Positions 24,635-30,892 of a stretch of 33,130 bases of DNA are shown here, piece after piece. The notes under the pieces were generated by a model. The model worked only from the letters and a program-made list of their open reading frames with translations. It ran no database searches and was not told where the DNA came from. Origin of the DNA: Clostridiales bacterium (GTDB taxonomy: Bacteria > Bacillota > Clostridia > Lachnospirales > Bianqueaceae). The position numbers and the translations under genes were made by a program. The stretch lies in the NCBI GenBank assembly GCA_024689505.1, contig JAILDJ010000250.1:1-33130 (forward strand), given 5' to 3'. Position 1 is the stretch's first letter. Every line of letters starts with the position of its first letter.

Positions 24635-25022
24635 TTTTCTCCTCTCTGGCTGCTCTCGCATTCTGCAGCCGCTCAAACAAATTGTCGCTCGCGGATTTCT
24701 CCTGCTCTTTCCGGAAGGTGTCTTCGCGGATCTTCTTCAGGCCAGCCGGCGTCAGCCCAAGATCCCGCCAATATGTCAACGCCGATTTATTCAAATCATC
24801 CCAGGTGGCCAGCAGAGGATTCTTGACCATATTCGTGGATCCGTTCTTATTCGTGTACTCCACGATCGGGCCCTCGTCCTCCTCGCGGTAGAGCTCCTCG
24901 ACCTGGTCTCTGCACTCCAGGATCCCGGCCAGCGCGTCGATCGGCGCGTCGAAGTACGGCATATAGGTGCCGGCCTCTCTGCAGGCCCTTTTGATCTTCG
25001 TTTTCCAGGCTCTTTTCTTCAT
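24621..25022 (-). CDS. Terminase small subunit, P27 family
   Basis: 133 residues. The segment NPLLATWDDLNKSALTYWRD followed by LGLTPAGLKKI matches the P27 terminase small subunit signature. The N-terminus (AWKTKIKRACREAGTYMPYF) is helical, and the C-terminus carries a charged coiled segment. It recognises the packaging site and recruits the large subunit. It is preceded by a GC-rich non-coding stretch where the cos site may lie. The ATG at 25022 lacks a strong Shine-Dalgarno sequence. Confidence 0.85.
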   Translation of the reverse strand: MKKRAWKTKIKRACREAGTYMPYFDAPIDALAGILECRDQVEELYREEDEGPIVEYTNKNGSTNMVKNPLLATWDDLNKSALTYWRDLGLTPAGLKKIREDTFRKEQEKSASDNLFERLQNARAAREEKNGSV

Positions 25023-25074
25023 GCTGCCAGTCCTTTATCATGCATTTCGCGTCCAAATACGACACGATTTTCCT

Positions 25075-25200
25075 CACGCGCGCACGCCGAAGGAAGAAAG
25101 ACCCCTTTTCCCCCCTGCCGAAATATCTGGCGCGCGAAAATCCGTGCAGTACGGCCGGGTGAAGGGCTGAGCGGGAGGTCCCCCGGGAGGGTCCCCCCTA
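25075..25200. other. GC-rich non-coding stretch, candidate cos/packaging region
   Basis: This stretch between the HNH and small terminase genes holds clustered GC tracts: CACGCGCGCACGCC, then GGCGCGCG, then a near-tandem GAGG(T)CCCCC pair (around 25171-25197). No convincing gene fits. Phages with an HNH gene beside the terminase genes are usually cos-type, and the cos site often lies next to the small terminase. No cohesive-end sequence can be identified by eye. Confidence 0.35.
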
Positions 25201-25210
25201 TGTGTGCCAA

Positions 25211-25570
25211 TCAGTCCACAGCCTTGTAGTGCTTCCAGTCGTAATGCAACGGAAGATCTCTGTTCGCGATCTCTGCTTCTTCTCCGACTTGCTTGATCGC
25301 GAAAAACTTATCACTTTTTTGTCTGTTACACCAACGATGAGCAAGCTGAAGATTCTCCAGCGCTGATGGGTGCCCGCCTTTTGCAATGGGGATGATGTGA
25401 TCGATCGTTGGCGAGAGAGGATGAGGATATCTGATCGACATGTCCACAGGTTTGCCGCAGATCCCGCAGACAGTCTGGGTGGCATAGATGATACGTCGGT
25501 TCTTTTCCAGGGCGGTCCTGAATTCTCCTGTCCTGTCTGCTCGCAGAGGTTTGCCTGCACGAGCTGCCAT
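25211..25570 (-). CDS. HNH endonuclease (packaging associated)
   Basis: 119 residues with a zinc-type CGIC (C35, C38), the catalytic pair D57-H58 in TIDHIIPIAKGG, the middle N of SALENLQ (N73), and H78 with C81 in LAHRWCNRQKSD. This is a classic HNH nuclease. HNH proteins encoded beside the terminase genes are known to assist cutting at cos during packaging (HK97-like phages). GGAGCTGAGGACAC precedes the ATG. It is the first gene of the late operon. Confidence 0.9.
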   Translation of the reverse strand: MAARAGKPLRADRTGEFRTALEKNRRIIYATQTVCGICGKPVDMSIRYPHPLSPTIDHIIPIAKGGHPSALENLQLAHRWCNRQKSDKFFAIKQVGEEAEIANRDLPLHYDWKHYKAVD

Positions 25571-25774
25571 GTGTCCTCAGCTCCTTCCTCCCATTCTCTG
25601 GTGCCCATGCCGTTCTCCTGGATACCACAGGTCCTCTGATCCCTGCCGGGTCTTTTGTGTAGGCCCGGGCCCTTTTATCTGCCCAGCCCCTTTGTGTGGG
25701 GCGGTCTTTTTCAGGAGGCTCCGTCCCGCCTGGATTTCATCGGGACGGACGAACATGAAAGCAAAAGTGCATAC
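25571..25774. other. Non-coding stretch with hairpins upstream of the late operon
   Basis: No gene is supported here. A 9-bp stem TCCGTCCCG (25720-25728) with CGGGACGGA (25741-25749) spans a 12-base loop. A shorter GCCCC...GGGGC stem lies at about 25686-25702. I see no consensus sigma-70 promoter, so transcription of the late genes may need an activator, probably the ArpU/sigma-like protein encoded upstream. Confidence 0.5.
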
Positions 25775-25813
25775 AAAAAGACAGGCTCCCGGTTGGCGTC
25801 CGGGACCTGTCTA
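25775..25813 (-). terminator. Strong rho-independent terminator of the early operon
   Basis: AGACAGG plus TCCCGG pair with CCGGGA plus CCTGTCT (a 13-bp stem with one bulge) around a seven-base loop. On the minus strand the hairpin is followed by TTTTTG. It lies just downstream of the late regulator gene and separates early from late transcription, so an antitermination or new late promoter is required downstream. Confidence 0.8.
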
Positions 25814-25856
25814 TGGTTCTTGCACAATATCATAATAGCACGTTTTACCTGCGCTG

Positions 25857-26363
25857 TCAAGAACATCTGTTCTGTGGTCCCGGACCCATCTCTTCCAGGC
25901 TGCGTACTGCACGGTCATGGATCTGCCGAATGAATCTCTGACTGTACTGCATCTTCTCTGCGATCCGCTCCCATGACAGCCCATCGATATACCTGAACCA
26001 GATGATCCGCATCTCTATAGGCTTAAGTCTTCCGATGGCGTCACGGATCCGCGCCTGGCGGACCTTCAGGTCGTTGATCATGCCTTCCAGTGTGGACAGC
26101 CTGGCTACCCTGTTGCCGATCTGATCACCGGCCTTGCTGGTCGCCTTCGGCATCCCGGTGACTCTCGGACTCTTAATGCCGCCGTCCTGCAGGTCCTCGA
26201 TCTGCTCTTTGAGGCGCTGGATCTCTTCGTCCCACCGCCTATAGTTCTCCAGTTCCATTCTCGTCACTCTAGCAGTCGCCTCCTCCCGTCTTCTCCGCGT
26301 CACGTTCCACATGGCCGCTCCCGCTGTCGGATCTCTATAATGCTCTTTATTCCGGTATGCCAT
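25857..26363 (-). CDS. ArpU/RinA-like late transcription regulator (sigma-70 region 4-like, DUF1492)
   Basis: 168 residues from MAYRNKEHYRDPTAGA. The N-terminal half is a long charged coiled helix (about residues 20-70). The C-terminal half carries a sigma-region-4-like HTH: RLKPIEMRIIWFRYIDGLSW followed by ERIAEKMQYSQRFIRQ. Such proteins (ArpU/RinA type) activate late operons in Firmicutes phages. It is the last gene before the terminator and is followed by the late operon. The start has no clear Shine-Dalgarno and lies just after the upstream stop, so coupled translation is likely. Confidence 0.75.
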   Translation of the reverse strand: MAYRNKEHYRDPTAGAAMWNVTRRRREEATARVTRMELENYRRWDEEIQRLKEQIEDLQDGGIKSPRVTGMPKATSKAGDQIGNRVARLSTLEGMINDLKVRQARIRDAIGRLKPIEMRIIWFRYIDGLSWERIAEKMQYSQRFIRQIHDRAVRSLEEMGPGPQNRCS

Positions 26364-26365
26364 GT

Positions 26366-26968
26366 TTACAGATTGGACAGAGACTGTGGCTTCTGCTTCA
26401 GCTGCGAACCCGGCACGAACCGTGTGCATGCATCAGCCAGGCACCCTCTGCTATGACCAACCAGGATGATATAGTCGCAGCCATTGATCCCGGATCCTCG
26501 ATAGATGCATTGCCTGCACCGCTTCCGGTATTCGTTGCCGGATCTGATCTGTGCATTGGTCCTGGACTCGCCGAATTGTGCCCGGTTCCGTCTGCGTCTC
26601 TCTTTCTTTGACGGTCCCATCAGAGATCTGACATCCGGCTTTCTGTTCAGCTGCGGACGCCTGGTCATCTTCGGCAGATCTTTCGGATCGCCGCTCTCGA
26701 AGAAAGCCCGATCCGCGCCGATCACGTATGTCAGCGGATCTATTCCATAGAGCTTCTGCAGACGCAGCGCCAGAACTACATTGATCCCGCCGCCGCGGTA
26801 GTATCCGCTGTAGAAATACTGCTCGTTTACGCTGACGGCTATAGCCGCTTCCCTGAGCGTCACGCCTTTCTTGGCCAGCTCTCTGGCCAGTTTCTTCCTG
26901 TCATAGGCGACTGTCTTCCGCGTCTTCCAGAAAGGCTCATCCATGTTGATCTTCTGCTGATCCGTCAT
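26366..26968 (-). CDS. HTH protein fused to a cysteine-cluster domain
   Basis: 200 residues from MTDQQKINMD; I chose the second ATG, which has GGGAGG 8 bases away. Residues ~24-75 resemble an XRE-type HTH (LARELAKKGVTLREAAIAVS then NVVLALRLQKLYGI). A basic linker (KKERRRRNRAQF) leads to a C-terminal cysteine cluster, CRQC...CDYIILVGHSRGC..DAC, of a kind common as a separate small phage protein. Two modules that are usually separate are joined here, probably as a DNA-binding regulator with a zinc site. Confidence 0.6.
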   Translation of the reverse strand: MTDQQKINMDEPFWKTRKTVAYDRKKLARELAKKGVTLREAAIAVSVNEQYFYSGYYRGGGINVVLALRLQKLYGIDPLTYVIGADRAFFESGDPKDLPKMTRRPQLNRKPDVRSLMGPSKKERRRRNRAQFGESRTNAQIRSGNEYRKRCRQCIYRGSGINGCDYIILVGHSRGCLADACTRFVPGSQLKQKPQSLSNL

Positions 26969-27140
26969 CGCTATCATCCTCCCAGTGCTTCATGTCGTCC
27001 GGACGCTCCTCCCATTTGTATCCAGTGACCTGGTATCCATACAGTTTTTCGTCCTCTCCCGCCACCTGGATCGTGACAGTGGCCTCATCGGCCCGCCCGG
27101 TCTCGTCTCTTCCGAGCATCTTTAGAATCAATACTTTCAC
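26937..27140 (-). CDS. Small protein overlapping the Rep gene, function unknown
   Basis: 67 residues with a very acidic C-terminus (HWEDDSDDGSAEDQHG). I prefer the GTG start at 27140 with AAGAGG upstream; an ATG at 27164 is also possible. It overlaps the 3' end of the HUH Rep gene by about 56 bases in another frame. No family is recognised; the VTIQVAGEDEKLYGY segment is strand-like. Confidence 0.5.
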   Translation of the reverse strand: MKVLILKMLGRDETGRADEATVTIQVAGEDEKLYGYQVTGYKWEERPDDMKHWEDDSDDGSAEDQHG

Positions 27141-27885
27141 GCTTTCGCCTCTTCTTTCGTTCATTCCTGCGCTGCAGCCGGATCAGCGTATAGGTCCTGT
27201 ACGGATGCCCTGTGATCGGATTGACGCCCTCACGGAATGACTCCTTATCCAGGTACCAGCCAGCCGGCACTCTGATCTTGTCGGTGATCTTCCAGCCCTG
27301 GTGTACGCTCTTCTCCGGCTCCGGCAGCGGCAGGTTCTTTGATGTCGAGTAGCACGCCTCACGAAGGCGCGATTCTGTCTTCGGTGTCTTGGTCAGATAC
27401 TTGGCCAGCTCGGCAAATTCACCTTTTTGGTACAGGAGCTTGATATCGACCATACCATGCTTCCATAGCCTGGTGATGATCAGGTCGAGATCCGGGATGC
27501 GGTTCAGGACCATGTGGACGTGCCAGGCGCCTCTGGATCCACATTCTATGTTCCGGATCCACTTCAGCTCCCGGCCCGCCTTCCGGTATTCCTTACGCAG
27601 CTGCCTGGTGAACCAGCCGATATCCTTCTTGGCCTGGGCCATGTCCTGAGGGCGTCTGTCCTGCGCATAAGTCAGCGTGACGAAATAATCGTTCACATCG
27701 AAGTGCTTCCGCAGTCTGTGCCGGCAGCGCTTCTCCTTCTGATACTGGTTCTGCTTTTCTATCTGCTCCGGCGTCGCCTTCTTCTTCCGCTCTCGGCTCA
27801 TGCCCGGAGCACCATATCGGCCATCGTGGTAGTCCTCCACCTCGATGGCGTTCAGGAACCGATAGACCTTGCGCTTGTATGCCAT
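27085..27885 (-). CDS. HUH replication initiator/endonuclease (G2P/ORF2-like Rep)
   Basis: 266 residues from the ATG at 27885 (GGCGGAG site); a longer TTG start is less likely. It shows the three Rep motifs in order: motif I YFVTLTY (residues 67-73), motif II HVH (122-124, in WHVHMVLNR), and the nicking Tyr motif YLTK (163-166). HUH Reps nick one strand at an origin, stay bound to the 5' end and start rolling-circle replication. In phages of this type they are the replication protein. No helicase, primase or polymerase gene is present in the window, so this is the only recognisable replication gene. The basic C-terminus (RNERKKRRKRESIDSKDARK) may bind DNA. Confidence 0.85.
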   Translation of the reverse strand: MAYKRKVYRFLNAIEVEDYHDGRYGAPGMSRERKKKATPEQIEKQNQYQKEKRCRHRLRKHFDVNDYFVTLTYAQDRRPQDMAQAKKDIGWFTRQLRKEYRKAGRELKWIRNIECGSRGAWHVHMVLNRIPDLDLIITRLWKHGMVDIKLLYQKGEFAELAKYLTKTPKTESRLREACYSTSKNLPLPEPEKSVHQGWKITDKIRVPAGWYLDKESFREGVNPITGHPYRTYTLIRLQRRNERKKRRKRESIDSKDARKRRDRAGR

Positions 27886-27931
27886 TTTCTCCGCCCTTTT
27901 GTACCCAACTTTAATATCCTTATCAAGGCCG

Positions 27932-27954
27932 AAAGTGGGATGTTCTCCCACTTT
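27932..27954. other. Perfect 9-bp hairpin just upstream of the Rep gene (candidate nicking origin)
   Basis: AAAGTGGGA (27932-27940) pairs perfectly with TCCCACTTT (27946-27954) around TGTTC. It lies about 47 bases upstream of the Rep start. On the minus (coding) strand no T-tract follows, so it is not a good terminator for the early operon; on the plus strand a T-run follows. HUH Reps commonly nick at a hairpin beside their gene, so this is a candidate origin. Confidence 0.45.
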
Positions 27955-27988
27955 TTTTGAAATCCTTATGATTGGAAAATCCTGCCTA

Positions 27989-28318
27989 TTATTTGTTCGC
28001 AAACGGTTCCGGTATATCTACCTTCCAATCCGAAGTGGCTGCCTTCATGGCGCCCAGTTTGATCTTCTCCCAGCCGCGGAGCTTGTTCCGCACCGCGTTG
28101 AGTTCCCGGATCCGCTCTTCTCCCTGATATCCTGCATCTACCATGTAGCTTCTGTCCCAGTAATCCTGCCGGAGATCTTCGGATCCAAGCCTCAGCCGGA
28201 CCTCGAGGAACGTCATCCTTGTGAATAGATGGATCTCCGCTTCCGCAAAGCCCGTGCCGTTGAGACGCACGCACGATGCGGTGATCTCCTGGACCATCTC
28301 ATTTTCTTTCTCTGTCAT
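27989..28318 (-). CDS. Conserved-looking early phage protein, function unknown
   Basis: 109 residues beginning MTEKENEMVQEITAS. Contains IHLFTRMTFLEVRLRL and WEKIKLGAMKAATSDWKVDI; helix and strand mixed, no cysteine cluster, no membrane segment. I do not recognise it. GGAGG lies 5 bases before the ATG. It overlaps the upstream gene by about 20 bases and lies before the Rep gene. Confidence 0.55.
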   Translation of the reverse strand: MTEKENEMVQEITASCVRLNGTGFAEAEIHLFTRMTFLEVRLRLGSEDLRQDYWDRSYMVDAGYQGEERIRELNAVRNKLRGWEKIKLGAMKAATSDWKVDIPEPFANK

Positions 28319-28481
28319 CTCGTCCTCCTAAAACAGGCTCTTCTATCCATCTTCCGTGATTTACTGCGTCTATGGATGGCTCTTCGTCTATTATCTGTTC
28401 AAGCGTCTTTTTATCTTTCAAAATTGCAGATGCCGCTATTGATTGCTTCAACGAAATTCTGCTGATTAAATCATCGTTCAT
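28299..28481 (-). CDS. Small early phage protein with DLISR/AVNHGRW motifs
   Basis: 60 residues from the ATG at 28481 (GAGG site). The start NDDLISRISLKQSI and later EPSIDAVNHGRWIEE match a very common small phage-protein pattern in Lachnospiraceae and Clostridia prophages, of unknown function. It overlaps the upstream gene by 11 bases and the downstream one by 20. The DNA here is AT-rich compared with neighbouring genes. Confidence 0.6.
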   Translation of the reverse strand: MNDDLISRISLKQSIAASAILKDKKTLEQIIDEEPSIDAVNHGRWIEEPVLGGRDDRERK

Positions 28482-28725
28482 ATCCTCTATCCACCTCACC
28501 GCCGCTTACTCCGTTGCATCTAAGTGCGTATTTCATGCCGTAAATAACGCCATCACGATAACGTAATTCATATTTAAGCTGATTTTCTTCTGCGACGTGA
28601 CGGTTATGTTCTACAGCCAATCTTGCTTCTTCAAGTTCTGCTTTTAACTTCTCGTTTTCTGCTCTCAACATATTATTCACCGCACCCAGTTCTTCTCTTG
28701 TTATCTCTCTTACAATTTCACTCAT
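28471..28725 (-). CDS. Small coiled-coil early protein
   Basis: 84 residues beginning MSEIVREITREELGAVNNML. A long coiled-coil helix covers about residues 10-50 (ENEKLKAELEEARLAVEH). The end (RDGVIYGMKYALRCNGVSGG) is a commonly seen phage-protein tail. Function unknown. GAAAGGAAAG precedes the ATG. Confidence 0.55.
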   Translation of the reverse strand: MSEIVREITREELGAVNNMLRAENEKLKAELEEARLAVEHNRHVAEENQLKYELRYRDGVIYGMKYALRCNGVSGGEVDRGYER

Positions 28726-28756
28726 GATTCTTTCCTTTCTCAGTCATTTCCTTCTT

Positions 28757-29008
28757 CTAAAACAGACTCAACTGTTGATCTCTGTAATGATGCTCGTTCC
28801 ATGCTCTGACCGCGAGCCATGGCATTGTGAACAATTCTGTTCTCTTCCCACACACTTCGCACTCAAGATAAATATCCTTCGGATCATTTGTTTCTACCGT
28901 CATTAACTTGGGGTATACTTCACAGCATTTCTCCGCCGATGTTGCGTAGTACCAGCCTAATGCGTTGCCCAGTCTCTGTTGGTGATTCTTTGCTTCTTCT
29001 TTCGTCAT
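28757..29008 (-). CDS. Small zinc-ribbon early protein (Lar-like)
   Basis: 83 residues from the ATG at 29008, which overlaps the upstream stop as ATGA and has GGAG upstream. The second half contains CEVCGKRTELF then AVRAWNEHH. A single CxxC plus A-AWN is typical of Lar-like small zinc-ribbon proteins, one group of which counteracts host restriction; a single CxxC does not prove this. C34/C35 and the residues nearby could complete a metal site. Confidence 0.5.
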   Translation of the reverse strand: MTKEEAKNHQQRLGNALGWYYATSAEKCCEVYPKLMTVETNDPKDIYLECEVCGKRTELFTMPWLAVRAWNEHHYRDQQLSLF

Positions 29009-29226
29009 TGTCCCTGTCTCCACTTTAATCCTCTGATCCTTCTGTGCTGCCAGTAGCGCAGGTTATGGCCTTGTCTGCTATGCCGATTGCTCAGTTGCTC
29101 CTTCTTCAGGATCTCCGCAAGTCTTTCAATGCTCTCCCTGAAGCTTCCGCATTTGGCTTCGATGGCATCCTTAAAGGCGTGAACCAGATTCATAAAAACC
29201 TCTCCGAGTCTTTCCAATTCATTCAT
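29005..29226 (-). CDS. Small early protein, function unknown
   Basis: 73 residues from the ATG at 29226 (GAGGAG site): MNELERLGEVFMNLVHAFKD. The N-terminal two-thirds are an amphipathic helix; the C-terminus is very basic (RHSRQGHNLRYWQHRRIRG). No family recognised. It overlaps the DUF551-like gene by 8 bases. Confidence 0.5.
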   Translation of the reverse strand: MNELERLGEVFMNLVHAFKDAIEAKCGSFRESIERLAEILKKEQLSNRHSRQGHNLRYWQHRRIRGLKWRQGQ

Positions 29227-29401
29227 GTTCTTCTCCTCTATATGGCTCCGGCAGTTCTGCCCAGGCGACCACATCATCATGCCACTCGTCCCATCCGAGC
29301 GGTTCTATCCAGTAGTCGGTAAAGACGAGTCTCTTCCCCATCCATGTGATGGTGACAAGGTATCTCCCTTCTCTCATTGGACATCCGGTATGCCAATCCA
29401 T
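29219..29401 (-). CDS. DUF551-like small early protein
   Basis: 60 residues from the ATG at 29401, one base after the upstream stop, with GGGAG upstream. The pattern EGRYLVTITWMGKRLVFTDYW followed by VVAWAELPEPYRG matches DUF551 proteins, common in phages and of unknown function. The Trp/Tyr-rich strands suggest a small beta domain. Confidence 0.7.
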   Translation of the reverse strand: MDWHTGCPMREGRYLVTITWMGKRLVFTDYWIEPLGWDEWHDDVVAWAELPEPYRGEEHE

Positions 29402-29402
29402 T

Positions 29403-29528
29403 TCAGATCTCCCAGTGATTATCATGCAGCTTCATAATCAAACAGCCGATTCCAAATAGGATCCCACCTACTACCACACTGGCCAAGATGATCCAGGCTA
29501 TCAATGCCTCCACGAAACTTATGGTCAT
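29403..29528 (-). CDS. Very small single-pass membrane protein
   Basis: 41 residues from the ATG at 29528 (GAGGAGG site), beginning MTISFVEALIAWIILASVVV. Residues ~5-30 form one long hydrophobic segment (AWIILASVVVGGILFGIGCL) likely to span the membrane. The ATG overlaps the upstream stop as ATGA. Function unknown; tiny early membrane proteins can affect superinfection or host envelope. Confidence 0.5.
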   Translation of the reverse strand: MTISFVEALIAWIILASVVVGGILFGIGCLIMKLHDNHWEI

Positions 29529-29710
29529 AAGAGCCTCCTCGTATCTTCCTGCGGATACCATTCTATTTCGATGTGGCCGCAACGCTTGCAGCGGTTTACG
29601 ACCACCGTCACGTTTTCCCATTTCTCGATCTCCTCATACAGGCACGGATCCACCTCGTGCCCGCCTATGCAGACGGTCGCTCCCTCCGGCCACTCGCACT
29701 TATCCGGCAT
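29525..29710 (-). CDS. Small zinc-ribbon early protein
   Basis: 61 residues. CKRCGHIEIEWY is a zinc-ribbon half and the N-terminal C-EWPEGATVC may complete it. The protein is acidic in the middle (YEEIEKWEN). It overlaps the upstream membrane protein gene by 11 bases. Function unknown. Confidence 0.5.
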   Translation of the reverse strand: MPDKCEWPEGATVCIGGHEVDPCLYEEIEKWENVTVVVNRCKRCGHIEIEWYPQEDTRRLL

Positions 29711-29855
29711 GTTCCGGCCCCCATGCCCAGCTGATCAGCCAGGCCAGAGACATCACGACCGCGATCAGAGCCCACGGCTCGGCGATCTGAAGGAACACAA
29801 CGGTGCAGATCAGGATCAGCGCTATCGCTGTTACCGTCCAGTTGAATATTTTCAT
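29700..29855 (-). CDS. Small two-segment membrane protein
   Basis: 51 residues from the ATG at 29855 (GGGAGG site), beginning MKIFNWTVTAIALILICTVV. Two hydrophobic stretches (about residues 6-22 and 27-45) are separated by a short loop (IAEPW), suggesting a membrane hairpin. It overlaps the upstream stop as ATGA. No family recognised. Confidence 0.55.
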   Translation of the reverse strand: MKIFNWTVTAIALILICTVVFLQIAEPWALIAVVMSLAWLISWAWGPEHAG

Positions 29856-30070
29856 GCTTTTGCCTCCCATCTTCTGGCATCCCGATACTCCGGAATACCC
29901 TTGTCTGACAGATGCCTTCCGTCCCATTCGCCTCTATGTCCGCAAAAGAGGCAGCCGCCGCCTATATACACCGGCTGATCACCATCTTTGCGAAAACTAG
30001 TCTTTACAAAGGCATATCGGCCACATTTAGGACACTGCTTGATTTCCTTGGCACTCCATACCCTCGCCAT
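29852..30070 (-). CDS. Small zinc-ribbon early protein
   Basis: 72 residues with two cysteine pairs, CPKC (residues ~13-16) and CLFCGHRG (~40-47), forming a classic zinc ribbon. GGAGGGTTTAC precedes the ATG. No enzymatic motif; probably protein-protein or nucleic-acid contact. Confidence 0.6.
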   Translation of the reverse strand: MARVWSAKEIKQCPKCGRYAFVKTSFRKDGDQPVYIGGGCLFCGHRGEWDGRHLSDKGIPEYRDARRWEAKA

Positions 30071-30106
30071 GTAAACCCTCCTTCATAGAGATATTCTATC
30101 GATAGA

Positions 30107-30167
30107 TTCCCGCGGCAGGAGTCGGACCTGCGGCACTGAACCTGTCAGTGCGTCCCGGAGCACGGGC
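30107..30167 (-). tRNA. Compact tRNA-like element lacking a D-arm
   Basis: The minus strand reads as acceptor (GCCCGTG), linker, a 5-bp CACTG/CAGTG stem with a 7-base loop, CC, a T-arm (GCAGG TCCGACT CCTGC) and acceptor (CGCGGGA), then A. Six acceptor pairs and all T-stem pairs are intact. The T-loop differs from the usual TTCGANN at one base. Total about 61 bases, with no D-arm and a non-canonical anticodon loop (no T before the anticodon). It may be a degenerate phage tRNA or a structured RNA; a functional tRNA is unlikely. Confidence 0.35.
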
Positions 30168-30281
30168 AAAAACGGCTGATGCGTGCATGAATCCTTCGTT
30201 CGGTGAGCAACAACACAAGGACCTTATGGATTTTTGAAAAGATTGGAGTGTTTTATCGTGTAACTTTCGCACCAGCCAATA

Positions 30282-30340
30282 TGGGACTTCCGGGACTCGA
30301 ACCCGGATCAGCCATGAGCCCCTTTAGTTTCCCCAATCCC
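30282..30340 (-). tRNA. tRNA-like 3' half with consensus T-arm, overlapping the DUF3846 stop
   Basis: The minus strand contains CCGGG TTCGAGT CCCGG, a perfect tRNA T-arm, followed by AAGTCCC and A. A GGGATTG upstream can pair with AAGTCCC at six positions, one of them a wobble. In between I find neither a D-arm nor an anticodon stem. About 59 bases; the 5' part overlaps the end of the DUF3846-like gene. It looks like a tRNA 3' fragment or remnant. Confidence 0.4.
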
Positions 30341-30656
30341 ACAGGATCTTGTGCCATTCGTCCAAAGTGATCGGCACATCCCCAAAGTCCTCGCCATCTG
30401 CTCCACAGATGATTGCCGGACCGACAATAAGATCCTTGAGAGTGTCTTTCTCAGTGATAATAAAGTTATGTGATAATCCTTGCAGTTTGCCTTCTTCGTT
30501 ACAAATCAGAAGCACTTCAGGATCGCTCTGCACAGATATGAGCTCGATATAGCCACCCACGACCTTTTGCAGCGCCTCCAGTGTGTTGTCGATCGCCTTA
30601 TATTCCCCGACCACCTGGTTGGGATGCTTGATGATTACTTTGATCGTGTCTTTCAT
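30324..30656 (-). CDS. DUF3846-like early phage protein
   Basis: 110 residues, beginning MKDTIKVIIKHPNQVVGEYK. The ALQKVVGGYIELI motif followed by a C-terminal GPAIICGADGEDFGDVPIT segment is the DUF3846 pattern, found widely in phages; its function is unknown. The ATG overlaps the upstream HTH gene's stop as ATGA. Its stop codon lies inside the tRNA-like fragment. Confidence 0.75.
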   Translation of the reverse strand: MKDTIKVIIKHPNQVVGEYKAIDNTLEALQKVVGGYIELISVQSDPEVLLICNEEGKLQGLSHNFIITEKDTLKDLIVGPAIICGADGEDFGDVPITLDEWHKILWDWGN

Positions 30657-30877
30657 ATAGCTACCTCCTCATGCTGCCTGGCCATACGAGCTGACCATTC
30701 CTTCAGGCCGTCATATGGGATCCTGTACCTCTTCCCTATTCGGAAGCACGGAAAATCATCTCTTCGGATCAGCGTATACATGGTATTCATGCTAACACCC
30801 AGATCCGCGGCCGCTTCCTCCAATGTGAGCGTGGTCCGCTCCAGCTTGATGAGCTGCTTTTGAATCGCTAATTCCAT
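30653..30877 (-). CDS. Excisionase/AlpA-like HTH protein
   Basis: 74 residues; the ATG at 30877 with GGAGG 5 bases before it is preferred to the one at 30889. The sequence LTLEEAAADLGVSMNTMYTL followed by GKRYRIPYDGLKEW is typical of MerR/excisionase-family DNA-binding domains (helix-turn-helix plus winged part). Such proteins act as excisionase or regulators. It lies in the leftward early operon, not beside the integrase. Xis function is plausible but not proved. Confidence 0.65.
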   Translation of the reverse strand: MELAIQKQLIKLERTTLTLEEAAADLGVSMNTMYTLIRRDDFPCFRIGKRYRIPYDGLKEWSARMARQHEEVAI

Positions 30878-30892
30878 GTTTTCCTCCATTTC

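Noticed and set aside
25019-25210. 63-codon frame between HNH and small terminase
   Set aside because: Pro/Gly/Arg-rich, no family pattern and no ribosome site; it reads through the GC-rich possible cos region.
27931-27960. Hairpin with T-run read as an early-operon terminator
   Set aside because: The T-run is on the plus side only, whereas genes here are transcribed from the minus strand, so it is better viewed as a structure such as an origin hairpin.
30282-30340. Functional tRNA gene
   Set aside because: The T-arm is perfect but there is no D-arm or anticodon stem, and its 5' side overlaps a coding region.
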